NCBI RefSeq assembly: GCF_900103545.1
Contig: NZ_FNHH01000008.1
Span: 105,548 to 169,547 of the forward strand
DNA from: Daejeonella rubra
Lineage (GTDB): Bacteria > Bacteroidota > Bacteroidia > Sphingobacteriales > Sphingobacteriaceae
Length of the DNA stretch: 64,000 bases
Direction: 5' to 3'
This document shows, one piece after another, positions 42,038 through 50,468 of the stretch; position 1 is the first letter of the stretch, and each line of letters opens with the position of its first letter. Made by a program: the position numbers and the translations under genes. Under the pieces are notes generated by a model. It had not been told where the DNA came from and made no database searches. It saw only the letters and a list, made by a program, of their open reading frames with translations.

Positions 42038-44176
42038 TTATTCATTACCTTTTTTGTTTTTTGATTCCCGTTCAAGTTTTCTCTGCTCCCTTTTATCCTT
42101 TCGGGTACTGGGTGCCTTTGTTAGGATACTGTCTCCTGAAATACTCTTGGGCTTAAGAGCTTCTTTAACCTGCAGACTATCAGCTCTTTTTTTACCGAAT
42201 AGCTGCTGCAGAATGCCATCCTGTTCTTCCGCCTCGCTGTCGATCAGCAAGCTGTCGGCAACCAGAGAGTCAACTGGTAATCCGGACCGTAAACTTTCTC
42301 TTAAACGAACAGAATAGAAACCATAATAATTACTGTCGGGAGGTGTCAATCCGCGTTTGGCCATAATTCCGCCAATAAAATTAAAATAGGATGAAAGTCC
42401 CGATCTTAAGCTTCCATCACCTTCAAACCTGTAAAGACCCGATTTAGGCCTTGGAACAATACTGGCAAGGAAAATACTTTCTCCGATATTGAGTTCTGCC
42501 GGATGCTTACTAAAATAATACCTGGACGCTTCACCTATACCATACACATTTCTGCCCCACTCGATCAGGTTAAGATAGGTTTCAAACATTCGCTGTTTAC
42601 TTGACAAATGACCATTCTCCATGATCCACACGATCAGGATCTCTTCGATCTTCCGGGCCAGTGTTTTTTGTCTGTTCAGATATACATTCTTTACCAGTTG
42701 CATGGAAATGGTGCTGCCACCTCTTTTGAATGCTTTTTCTTTGAAATTGGTGGAAATAGATTTGCGGATAGATTCTTCAACAAATCCATTATGGCTATAG
42801 AACGAAGGATCTTCTGCGGTCAGCAGCGCATTTTTTAAATAGGGAGAGATCTGGTCAATAGGTGTAAAATTCGGATTTTCAGGTCCAATAATTATGTCCC
42901 GCATGGGTTTACCATATTCATATGGGGTATATACAAAACTTCCATTGATCTTCTGAAGGTTCGTCTTACCCCATTTCTTCACTTTGAATCCTGCATTTTT
43001 AAGCCTTGAATTAAAAATTACATCGTCCGGCTTTTCAGAGTCGAGATAAAAGTCAAGGTTGTATTGCAGTTTTCCGGCAACCTGTATGCCTTCCAGTGAT
43101 TCGAATAGTCCTTGCGGGAATGAATTGATCAATTGCTGAGCATCCAGCTCATCTGTATGGATCTTCAACTCGTAAATTTTGGAGGGAGAAAGGGTATATT
43201 TTATAAAAGGATGAACGTCAATGTCCTTTATGTGGATGGTTGAAGTGCTGTCGATTGAAATAAAATTCTTGCCGATCACCATATCTGCATCCAGTGAGGC
43301 ATCCTGTACGATCACATCATTCGATGAAATCCGGGAATGATTTACCAGCAAGTTTTTAACTTTCCATGAGCCATTGATCTCAAGCTCATCCCCGCTTTGC
43401 TTTACCCCCCTCATTTCGGTTGTTGCGGTATCAAAGTTCAGTTTTAGTCCGAATTTTTTTTCTAGAATGGGCAATTCAACCTTTTTATTATCTGCAAAAA
43501 GCATCAGGTTGAGTTGTTTATCACCGGGGTCAACACTGCCTTCAATATGCCAGGTTGATTCATTTCCGTTTACCTTGATCGTTGAACTGACATCCCCTCC
43601 ATCAATCGTTGCGGTTGTGGTATGAATATCTACCAGGCTTGAATCATCAGTGAACTTTATTCTAAAATCCCTGATATCCATATCATCAGGAATTTTATAA
43701 AGCATTTCATTGATCAGATTATTGGCAAATTTTGCCAGATCTAATTCCGGCTTAGCTTCTGATGTATCTGCCTGCTTTTTGCGGAAAAGAAAATCATAAT
43801 TGCTTGTAGAATCTTTTTTTACAAGGTTAATGATTCCCTTATCCAGATTTATTTCAGCAATTTTTATATCTCCAAATATCAGGGGAAATAATTTGACACC
43901 GATTTTAAAGTTTTCAATTTTTGCCAGACTATCTCTATCCCGTGGGACGGCAGAAATATTTTTAAACTGTACGCTGCTCAATCCGACAAATTTGGCGCTC
44001 TCAATTTTCAGCTCCAGATCATACTCTTTATCCGCTTTATTGATCACTTTTTTGATCGCCGCGGTGAGTAAAGCTTCACGTTTTGCATAGGCTATTCCAC
44101 CTGCAATGAGAATAATGGTAAGGAGGCTTACTATTGAAATTTTGGCAATTTTATAATATTTTTCAGGTATCTGCAT
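42038..44176 (-). CDS. GT51 transglycosylase with AsmA-like N-terminal region
   Basis: 712 residues. One N-terminal membrane helix (ISIVSLLTIILIAGGIAYA) is followed by about 400 residues of AsmA-like beta-rich repeats. A GT51 peptidoglycan glycosyltransferase domain lies at about 440-625: TAEDPSFYSHNGF carries the first catalytic Glu, then RGGSTISMQLVKNVYLNRQK and ETYLNLIEWGRNVYGIGEA with the second. No transpeptidase domain is present, and the C-terminal tail is low-complexity Lys/Glu-rich. It would polymerise lipid II on the periplasmic side. The AsmA-like head may bind lipid or locate it; that is inference. Confidence 0.88.
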   Translation of the reverse strand: MQIPEKYYKIAKISIVSLLTIILIAGGIAYAKREALLTAAIKKVINKADKEYDLELKIESAKFVGLSSVQFKNISAVPRDRDSLAKIENFKIGVKLFPLIFGDIKIAEINLDKGIINLVKKDSTSNYDFLFRKKQADTSEAKPELDLAKFANNLINEMLYKIPDDMDIRDFRIKFTDDSSLVDIHTTTATIDGGDVSSTIKVNGNESTWHIEGSVDPGDKQLNLMLFADNKKVELPILEKKFGLKLNFDTATTEMRGVKQSGDELEINGSWKVKNLLVNHSRISSNDVIVQDASLDADMVIGKNFISIDSTSTIHIKDIDVHPFIKYTLSPSKIYELKIHTDELDAQQLINSFPQGLFESLEGIQVAGKLQYNLDFYLDSEKPDDVIFNSRLKNAGFKVKKWGKTNLQKINGSFVYTPYEYGKPMRDIIIGPENPNFTPIDQISPYLKNALLTAEDPSFYSHNGFVEESIRKSISTNFKEKAFKRGGSTISMQLVKNVYLNRQKTLARKIEEILIVWIMENGHLSSKQRMFETYLNLIEWGRNVYGIGEASRYYFSKHPAELNIGESIFLASIVPRPKSGLYRFEGDGSLRSGLSSYFNFIGGIMAKRGLTPPDSNYYGFYSVRLRESLRSGLPVDSLVADSLLIDSEAEEQDGILQQLFGKKRADSLQVKEALKPKSISGDSILTKAPSTRKDKREQRKLERESKNKKGNE

Positions 44177-44354
44177 GTGGTAAAATCTCCATTAACTGAA
44201 AGATAACGCTTTTAGATAAAGAAAGGTTTCAGGCTGATCAATAATTACTGGTCAGTTCACTGTAAAAACCTTCATCCTCTAACAATAAGCTTGCTACTTT
44301 TAGTAGATTTGGGATAAACATAATCAAAAAATATTATCTCCTTAATATTCAAAA

Positions 44355-45416
44355 ATGATCACACAGGAACAGATATATAATGCACTTCGTAATGTGGAAG
44401 ATCCCGATCTTAAGAAGGATCTGGTTACATTGAACATGATCGAAGATCTTAGGATCGATGGTAACAAGGTTAGTTTTTCGGTGGTATTGACCACACCTGC
44501 ATGTCCGATGAAAGCGATGCTCGAAAATGCCTGCCGAAATGCCATACTTCATTTCGTGAGCAAGGAGGCAGAACTGGCTATCAATATGACCTCAAGAGTA
44601 ACCAGCAGACCAGAAAGGGCCCTGGCTGGCATCAAGAATATTATTGTGGTTGCATCCGGCAAAGGGGGCGTAGGTAAATCAACTGTAGCAGTGAATCTGG
44701 CACTTGGCCTTTCGAAAAAAGGTGCGAGTGTAGGATTGATCGATGCAGATATTTACGGACCATCCATCCCGATGATGTTTGGAGTTGAAGGTTCACGTCC
44801 TAAGTCCACTCAGAATGCTGAAGGAAAAATACGGATAGAACCCATTGAAAAATACGGGATCAAATTACTGTCGATCGGCTTTTTTACTGACCCTAATCAG
44901 CCGGTGCCATGGCGCGGCCCGATGGTTTCAACTGCAGTAAAGCAGTTATTCAATGATGCCGACTGGGGCGAACTTGATTATCTGGTTGTTGATCTTCCGC
45001 CGGGAACGGGTGATATTCACATCACGGTTGCCCAGGGATTTCCAATCACGGGTGCAGTGATCGTTACTACCCCACAAAATGTTGCTCTTGCTGATGCCCG
45101 TAAAGGTGTAGGAATGTTTTTAATGGATTCGATCAATATTCCTTTGCTTGGAGTTGTTGAGAATATGTCTTATTTCAGTCCTGCGGAACTGCCTGATAAT
45201 AAGTATTATATATTCGGTAAAAATGGTGGTCAGGCACTCGCCAAACAATTTGACACCCCGTTCTTAGGAGAGATCCCATTGGTAAAAAGTATCAGTGACG
45301 CTGGTGATGTTGGCAAACCTGTAATTCTGGAGGAGGATAATGTGATGGGTTCGGCCTTTATGGAAATTGCTGAACGAGTGGCACAGCAGGTGGCAATTCT
45401 GAATGCAGTTAAATAG
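44355..45416 (+). CDS. apbC: Mrp/NBP35 family iron-sulfur carrier ATPase
   Basis: 353 residues. Residues 1-85 are a MIP18/DUF59 domain (YNALRNVEDPDLKKDLVTLN). Walker A GKGGVGKSTVAVNLAL is near residue 102, followed by DADIYGPSIPMMFG, VDLPPGTGDIHITVAQ and GVVENMSYF. Such proteins carry or deliver Fe-S clusters. The usual CxxC near the C-terminus of Mrp proteins is not visible, which is common in Bacteroidota homologs. An Nfu-type gene follows 40 nt later, supporting Fe-S work. Confidence 0.94.
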   Translation: MITQEQIYNALRNVEDPDLKKDLVTLNMIEDLRIDGNKVSFSVVLTTPACPMKAMLENACRNAILHFVSKEAELAINMTSRVTSRPERALAGIKNIIVVASGKGGVGKSTVAVNLALGLSKKGASVGLIDADIYGPSIPMMFGVEGSRPKSTQNAEGKIRIEPIEKYGIKLLSIGFFTDPNQPVPWRGPMVSTAVKQLFNDADWGELDYLVVDLPPGTGDIHITVAQGFPITGAVIVTTPQNVALADARKGVGMFLMDSINIPLLGVVENMSYFSPAELPDNKYYIFGKNGGQALAKQFDTPFLGEIPLVKSISDAGDVGKPVILEEDNVMGSAFMEIAERVAQQVAILNAVK

Positions 45417-45434
45417 CATTTTTTAAAAAATTTG

Positions 45435-45442
45435 TATCTTTA
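45435..45442 (+). promoter_or_regulatory. Possible promoter box before the Nfu-type gene
   Basis: TATCTTTA differs from TAnnTTTG at the last base and lies 14 nt before the ATG at 45457. Confidence 0.3.
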
Positions 45443-45456
45443 TAAAAAGAAGAATC

Positions 45457-45735
45457 ATGGATTTGTTGCAAAGAGTTGAAAATGCATTGGACACTATCCG
45501 CCCATATTTGGAGGCAGATGGTGGAAATGTATCCATTGAGGAAATAACGTCTGACAATGTTGTACGTCTTCGATTGTTAGGCTCATGTGGCTCATGCCCG
45601 ATGAGTATCATGACATTAAAGGCAGGTATTGAGCAGGCTATCAAGCGTGCTGTTCCGGAAATTGAGTCTATTGAAGCAGTTAATCTGACTGATATTGATG
45701 ATCCGGAAGCTGTTTTGCCTGAGCGATTGAAGTAA
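45457..45735 (+). CDS. NifU-like (Nfu) iron-sulfur scaffold domain protein
   Basis: 92 residues, a stand-alone Nfu domain. The cluster-binding CxxC is in LLGSCGSCPMSIMTL, with cysteines near residues 44 and 47. The start shows the typical VENALDTIRPYLEADGGNV. It would hold and transfer a [4Fe-4S] cluster. It lies after apbC, another Fe-S carrier. Confidence 0.95.
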   Translation: MDLLQRVENALDTIRPYLEADGGNVSIEEITSDNVVRLRLLGSCGSCPMSIMTLKAGIEQAIKRAVPEIESIEAVNLTDIDDPEAVLPERLK

Positions 45736-45818
45736 ATTTATCAACTGTACTTAAATTATTATACTGTCCGTAATATATCTATTTAACACTATTTAACATC
45801 ACTGCGGTACGATTTTAC

Positions 45819-45826
45819 TAACTTTG
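45819..45826 (+). promoter_or_regulatory. TAnnTTTG box immediately before the 45831 gene
   Basis: TAACTTTG ends 4 nt before the ATG at 45831. Confidence 0.4.
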
Positions 45827-45830
45827 AAGC

Positions 45831-46466
45831 ATGCGAAACTGGTTATTCCTTATTTTTCTGTTTTGTTCTCTTTCCGGGTTCTCCCAGGTCAGGGATAAAA
45901 AGCTCGTGCAGTTTTCCGGAATAATTATGAACCGCGACAGTAATACTGTGGTGCCTTATGTGACCATCACCAACGTGACCGGCAGGGATCAGTTCTTTTC
46001 AGCTAATTATAAAGGTTATTTTTCATTTGTTGCCAATGAGGGTGATACATTGGTTTTCACCGCGGTTGGTTATAAGCGTGAAGGCATCGTGATCCCGGTA
46101 AATCTGTCTGATAATAAGTATACTGTCCTGATGAAGATGCAGCAGGAAGTCATCAATCTTCCGGGTGTGCGGGTGTATCCATGGGCAAGCACAGATGAAT
46201 TCAAAAAAGAATTCATGACCCTTAAATTCGCGGATGATGATCTTGAAATAGCCAAGAAGAACGTTTCCCGTGAAAGTTTATCTGCCATGATGGCCACCCT
46301 TCCAAGGGATGGAGGTGAAATGCAGAGTTTTAATTTCCAAAATAACCATAACCGCCTGGTTAACAGAAATATCAATCAGCGTCTGGCAAATCCTTTGCTG
46401 AATCCTTTCGCATGGGGAGCGCTTATACAGCAAATTATGCAGGGGGATAAGAGTAGGGAGCAGTAG
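45831..46466 (+). CDS. Exported carboxypeptidase-like regulatory domain protein
   Basis: 211 residues. The signal peptide is WLFLIFLFCSLSGFSQ. Residues 25-110 are a carboxypeptidase-regulatory-like beta-sandwich (VQFSGIIMNRDSNTVVPYVT, NYKGYFSFVANEGDTLVFTA). The rest is helical and polar with Asn/Arg-rich repeats (NNHNRLVNRNINQRLANPLL). Proteins of this build are frequent in Bacteroidota and of unknown function. The last residues (SREQ) and the stop overlap a small tandem repeat (GTAGGGAGCAGTAGGGAG). Confidence 0.85.
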   Translation: MRNWLFLIFLFCSLSGFSQVRDKKLVQFSGIIMNRDSNTVVPYVTITNVTGRDQFFSANYKGYFSFVANEGDTLVFTAVGYKREGIVIPVNLSDNKYTVLMKMQQEVINLPGVRVYPWASTDEFKKEFMTLKFADDDLEIAKKNVSRESLSAMMATLPRDGGEMQSFNFQNNHNRLVNRNINQRLANPLLNPFAWGALIQQIMQGDKSREQ

Positions 46467-46573
46467 GGAGGGGAGAGCTGAAAGCCAAAAGGGTAAAGTT
46501 GAAAGCCATAAGCAGTAGATGAGCTGATTTGTACGTTTTATTACTTCTCAAAAGTAAAAATTCTCAATAATAT

Positions 46574-46677
46574 CGTCATTGAGAGGAGGTACGACGAAGC
46601 AATCTCAAGATTGGTGTTCAATTGATTTTAGAGATTGCCGCGCTGCGCCTGCCTACCGCAGGCAGGCACGCAATGAC
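46574..46677. repeat. CGTCATTG-bounded palindromic repeat with a nested insertion
   Basis: Ends are CGTCATTG (46574-46581) and CAATGAC (46671-46677). Inside, GAAGCAATCTC and GAGATTGC can pair. A separate small palindrome interrupts the right half at 46647-46667. A further CAATGAC lies at 46691-46697. Similar elements are frequent in Bacteroidota genomes; that statement is from general knowledge. Confidence 0.75.
46647..46667. repeat. Nested micro-palindrome, copy 1
   Basis: GCCTGCCT and AGGCAGGC are perfect 8-bp arms around ACCGC. It sits inside the CGTCATTG element. The copy at 62644-62664 has the same arms and the loop GCGGT, which is the reverse complement, so it is the same sequence in the other orientation. 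Confidence 0.85.
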
Positions 46678-46826
46678 AAAATCAGGGTAGCAATGACAAA
46701 CTGAGAAGTGCATTGAAAGAACAGATCATTATAACAAAGAGGAATTTTCAATTAAAATTCAAACCTGTATGAAAAACAAATAGTCTAAAACTCTTTACTA
46801 ATTACTAGATTCTAACCAACCAACAC

Positions 46827-47399
46827 CTACCTTCTCCCCTTTTTAATCGCAGGAAATTTCATTTTATAGTCCACTTTTACAATTCCCTTAGAAATCGAGG
46901 TCAGTTTATTGTTAAGCATAGCTTTGCGCAGGGGACTTAATTTATCGACGAATAGTTTGCCATCGATATGATCGTATTCATGCTGAATGATTCGTGCTGC
47001 GAGTCCGCTGAAAGTTTCTTCATGTTCCTCCCAGTTTTCATCAAAATAAGCGATAGTCACATTTTGCTTTCTGTCGATATCTTCACGAATATCAGGTATG
47101 CTCAGACATCCCTCATTGAATGACCATTTTTCACCGTTCTCTTCCAGTATCTCCGCATTTATAAATACCTTTTTAAAATCCTTTAATGCAGGTTCATCTT
47201 CAGCAAAAGAAGTGGCATCGATCACGAATAAGCGAATTGATAATCCGATCTGCGGAGCCGCAAGACCTACTCCATGTGCACCGTACATCGTTTCAAACAT
47301 ATTAGCGATCAGAACATTCAAATCAGGATATTCTGCCGTAATATCTGCACCTTTTTTACGAAGAACAGAATCTCCGTAGGCTATGATGGGTAATTTCAT
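46827..47399 (-). CDS. def: Peptide deformylase
   Basis: 190 residues. It removes the formyl group from new proteins. All three motifs are present: GVGLAAPQIG, EGCLSIP with the metal-binding Cys, and QHEYDHIDG near residue 141 with the HExxH site. It follows the rhamnose genes on the same strand after 57 nt but is functionally separate. Confidence 0.97.
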   Translation of the reverse strand: MKLPIIAYGDSVLRKKGADITAEYPDLNVLIANMFETMYGAHGVGLAAPQIGLSIRLFVIDATSFAEDEPALKDFKKVFINAEILEENGEKWSFNEGCLSIPDIREDIDRKQNVTIAYFDENWEEHEETFSGLAARIIQHEYDHIDGKLFVDKLSPLRKAMLNNKLTSISKGIVKVDYKMKFPAIKKGRR

Positions 47400-47456
47400 A
47401 ATGCAAAAATAGAATCTTTAGGCGAGCTTACAAAGCGGAGGATTTCTGAACAGGAA

Positions 47457-47774
47457 TTAATCCAAATGAAACACCATTTCAAGAGGTTTTGAGACCGGAG
47501 AATTATCCTCATTCGTATCCATAATATCGGCCATATAAGCCCACCATCTCTTAACGATCTCATTTTTACTCAGGTTCTGCGAAGTGCCAGTTCCGGAGAT
47601 TTTCTGCACGGCAAACAAGATATCAGTCTCTTCATCCAGAAATATGGAATAGTCGTGTATGTTATTTTCACTTAAGAGAGCACTTAATTCAGGCCAGATC
47701 AGGTCATGCCGGCGTTTGTACTCTTCTTTGAAACCTGGTTTCAGTTTCATTTTAAATGCAGCGATCTTCTCCAT
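47457..47774 (-). CDS. rhaM: L-rhamnose mutarotase
   Basis: 105 residues. It interconverts the alpha and beta anomers of L-rhamnose. Typical stretches are MKLKPGFKEEYKRRHDLIWP, HDYSIFLDEETDILFAVQKI and VKRWWAYMADIMDTN. It is the last gene of the rhamnose cluster, 62 nt after rhaB. Confidence 0.93.
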   Translation of the reverse strand: MEKIAAFKMKLKPGFKEEYKRRHDLIWPELSALLSENNIHDYSIFLDEETDILFAVQKISGTGTSQNLSKNEIVKRWWAYMADIMDTNEDNSPVSKPLEMVFHLD

Positions 47775-47836
47775 CTTTTTCTATTCTTTGCTTTTATACT
47801 TGTTTAACCAGCATCATAAAATCTTTCTCCACCAAT

Positions 47837-49174
47837 TTATTTTCCGGAGTAAAACTTCAGCTCTATTAAATCGTTCGGTGTCGGGATATCTCCAAATGAT
47901 CGATGAACAACTAAAGCTGTGCCCATTGCGGTGGCCTGTGCCATGGATGCGGCGAAAACCTCCATTTCAGGAAACATAAAGGATAAGAGATTCATGTAAA
48001 TGGAGTTTTTGCTAAACCCTCCATCCACAAAGATCCTGTTCACATTAGAACCACTAATAATCAGCTGCGTTGATCTTTTTTGCTTTCTTACCAGACTCAA
48101 AATCAAGTGATGATAGGCTGCTGCATCAGATTCAAAATCTGAAAGATCTTGCTTTGAAAAATCCTGTTCATTCTCTCCCTCATTTTCTAATTTTAGGAGA
48201 CTTTTATCAAAGGACATTTCTTCAAATCTCGACTTCGGCTGGTGATAATATTCAGCGATCCTGTTGACTTCCTGCTCATGCTCATGGCCGGCAAATAAGC
48301 GCGAAGCCTTGACCGGTGTGCCCTTATATTGTAAATAACAAAGGCAATCTGATTCGAGTTCTTCCTTTGTCAGCGGACTAGCATTAAAGGGGTTTAAACT
48401 AATGCACCAGGTACCAGTTGAGATCAGAACAAATGGCTCTGTGAAACTGATCAGGTACGGAATTATCGCTGCTGAACTATCGTGAAGGCCTATTCCTGCA
48501 TCAAATACATGGCCCTCAAAACTCGTTTCTATTCGTTCATCTGAAGCGGCTATTGGAGCCAGCTTATCCATAAGACCTTCATCTCTTAGCCATTGGTGAT
48601 ACTCGTTTTTGCTGAAATCCCAAAAATTGGTATGGCATCCGATACTGGTGATATCTGTAACTAATTTTCCGGAAATGAGATAACTCAAATATTGCGGAAG
48701 GTGAAGAACGGTCTTTATCTTTTGGAGTAATTCCGGTCGTTCATATTTTATCCGGTAAAGCTGCATCCCTGAGTTCAGGCTTCCCAAAACCGGAGAAGCA
48801 GTTTTGTAAGCAAATTCCTCTTTGCCTCCATATTTTGAATAGAACTGCTCTAAAAGTTCATCCGGATAAGGCTTCAGGTAATTATAAAGGGGTGTTAATG
48901 GCTGTCCGTTTTCATCAAGATAAACCAGACTTGCTCCATAAGATGAGAAATTAACAGCCTTTATATCAAAACAGGGATCTCTGAAAACTGATCTCATGGT
49001 GTTTAATACAAAGAGCTTCAAACTATCCAGATCTTCACATGGAAAGCCGTCTTCATCTACAGCTTCGGCAAGGTTTCTGGATTGCTCAAAAACTACCTGA
49101 TAATGTTCATTGAACAAAAGGAGTTTTTTATTGGTTTTCCCAATGTCAAATACTGCAATAACCGGGATCTTCAT
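47837..49174 (-). CDS. rhaB: Rhamnulokinase (FGGY family)
   Basis: 445 residues. It phosphorylates L-rhamnulose. The N-terminal phosphate-binding part is AVFDIGKTNKKLLLFNEHYQ. The C-terminal part has FISTGTWCISLNPF-like wording (VLISTGTWCISL) and NRIFVDGGFSKNSIYMNLLS. The assignment to rhamnulose rests on its place next to rhamnose isomerase, aldolase and RhaT. It begins 13 nt after the isomerase. Confidence 0.92.
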   Translation of the reverse strand: MKIPVIAVFDIGKTNKKLLLFNEHYQVVFEQSRNLAEAVDEDGFPCEDLDSLKLFVLNTMRSVFRDPCFDIKAVNFSSYGASLVYLDENGQPLTPLYNYLKPYPDELLEQFYSKYGGKEEFAYKTASPVLGSLNSGMQLYRIKYERPELLQKIKTVLHLPQYLSYLISGKLVTDITSIGCHTNFWDFSKNEYHQWLRDEGLMDKLAPIAASDERIETSFEGHVFDAGIGLHDSSAAIIPYLISFTEPFVLISTGTWCISLNPFNASPLTKEELESDCLCYLQYKGTPVKASRLFAGHEHEQEVNRIAEYYHQPKSRFEEMSFDKSLLKLENEGENEQDFSKQDLSDFESDAAAYHHLILSLVRKQKRSTQLIISGSNVNRIFVDGGFSKNSIYMNLLSFMFPEMEVFAASMAQATAMGTALVVHRSFGDIPTPNDLIELKFYSGK

Positions 49175-49187
49175 ATCTTTTTTATGA

Positions 49188-50462
49188 TTATAGACCGGTA
49201 GCTACCGTTTCAAATCCCCGCTCTTTGATCAATTCCTGCCTTACCTCAAGCTTGCGGAATAAGCCTATCGGATCTAGGGCTCCTCCTGCTCTTAAACGTG
49301 CTTCGGCAACCAATGGCCTCACATCTGTACGGAAACTATCCTGCAGAATCTCCTGTGCTCTGGCAACGTCGTTTTTTAACTGTGCTTCCTTCAGTGCAGC
49401 TCTGTCTACGATCAATGCCTGGGTATAGGCAATCATAATGGCCTCCACAGATTGTAGAAGATCTTCGAGCGGGTCCTTAACATTATGCGATGCATCGATC
49501 ATCCATCCCAGATCATTGGCGTGGTTCATTTTGCGATCATTCATTCCCTCGATCAGTTCATTGAAGATCAGAAATAACTGGTAAGGCTTGATGCTGCCGG
49601 CAGTTAAATCATCATCACCATATTTGGAATCGTTGAAATGAAAGCCGCCCAGCTTACCCTCCATCAATAATAAAGAAACAATCTGTTCAATATTGGCATT
49701 GGGTAAATGATGGCCCAAATCTACCAGGGTAAAGGCTTTCGGACCTAATTTACTGGCATATAAAAGCGATTGACCCCAGTCGCCAACGGTAGTGGAGTAG
49801 AAATTAGGTTCATAGGCTTTATACTCAATGAACATTTTCCAGTCTTCCGGTAAGGATGCATAGATCTCTCTTAAGCTGGCCAGTGTATTCTGAAAAGCAG
49901 TTCTGAAATTTAACTGACCCGGGAAGCAGGATCCATCTGCAAGCCAAACTGTCAGGGACTTAGATCCCAGCTCGATGCCATGTTTGATCACCTCAATGTT
50001 ATGGTCAATAGCCTGTTTCCTGACAGCTGGATCAACATGTTGCAGCGAGCCGTATTTATAGCTTTCTTCCTGTCCTTTCTGATCCTGAAATGTATTGGAA
50101 TTCATCGCATCAAAGCGCAATCCATGTTCCTTTGCCAGATCTCTGATCGCCTGATAATCTTTCGGTATATCCCAAGGGATATGCAGAGAAATCGCATTGC
50201 CTGATTGATTTAGTTTATGGATCAATCCTACATCTTCGATCTTTTCTTCCAGGTTTCTGGGTTCACCTCCACCCGGAAAACGGCCGAAACGCGTGCCTCC
50301 ATTTCCTAAAGCCCAGCTGGGAATGGCAATCTGGAAGTCGATCAGTTTCGATATAATTGATTCAAAATCAATTATTTGTGTCTTTAAAAACTCAAATTTT
50401 GATCTGTGAAGATCGATTGATCTCTGGTTATGTTCAGCAATTAAATTGTCTTTAAGCTTCAT
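49188..50462 (-). CDS. rhaI: L-rhamnose isomerase (RhaI type)
   Basis: 424 residues. It converts L-rhamnose to L-rhamnulose. It is a xylose-isomerase-like TIM barrel of the Pseudomonas/Bacteroides type rather than the E. coli RhaA type. Metal-site regions are seen in MFIEYKAYEPNFYSTTVGDW, TLVDLGHHLPNANIEQIVSL and GGFHFNDSKYGDDDLTAGSI. Located between the kinase and aldolase genes with gaps of 13 and 6 nt, so it is in one operon. Confidence 0.93.
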   Translation of the reverse strand: MKLKDNLIAEHNQRSIDLHRSKFEFLKTQIIDFESIISKLIDFQIAIPSWALGNGGTRFGRFPGGGEPRNLEEKIEDVGLIHKLNQSGNAISLHIPWDIPKDYQAIRDLAKEHGLRFDAMNSNTFQDQKGQEESYKYGSLQHVDPAVRKQAIDHNIEVIKHGIELGSKSLTVWLADGSCFPGQLNFRTAFQNTLASLREIYASLPEDWKMFIEYKAYEPNFYSTTVGDWGQSLLYASKLGPKAFTLVDLGHHLPNANIEQIVSLLLMEGKLGGFHFNDSKYGDDDLTAGSIKPYQLFLIFNELIEGMNDRKMNHANDLGWMIDASHNVKDPLEDLLQSVEAIMIAYTQALIVDRAALKEAQLKNDVARAQEILQDSFRTDVRPLVAEARLRAGGALDPIGLFRKLEVRQELIKERGFETVATGL

Positions 50463-50468
50463 ATGCTA

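Larger units (their letters stand above)
46467..46826. other. Repeat-rich intergenic region between the 45831 gene and def
   Basis: No gene. It begins with short tandem repeats (GTAGGGAGCA units; GAAAGCCA units), then the CGTCATTG-bounded element at 46574. The rest is AT-rich. Confidence 0.65.

Noticed and set aside
47659..47979. ORF of 106 codons opposite rhaM/rhaB
   Set aside because: Antisense shadow of two well-identified genes.
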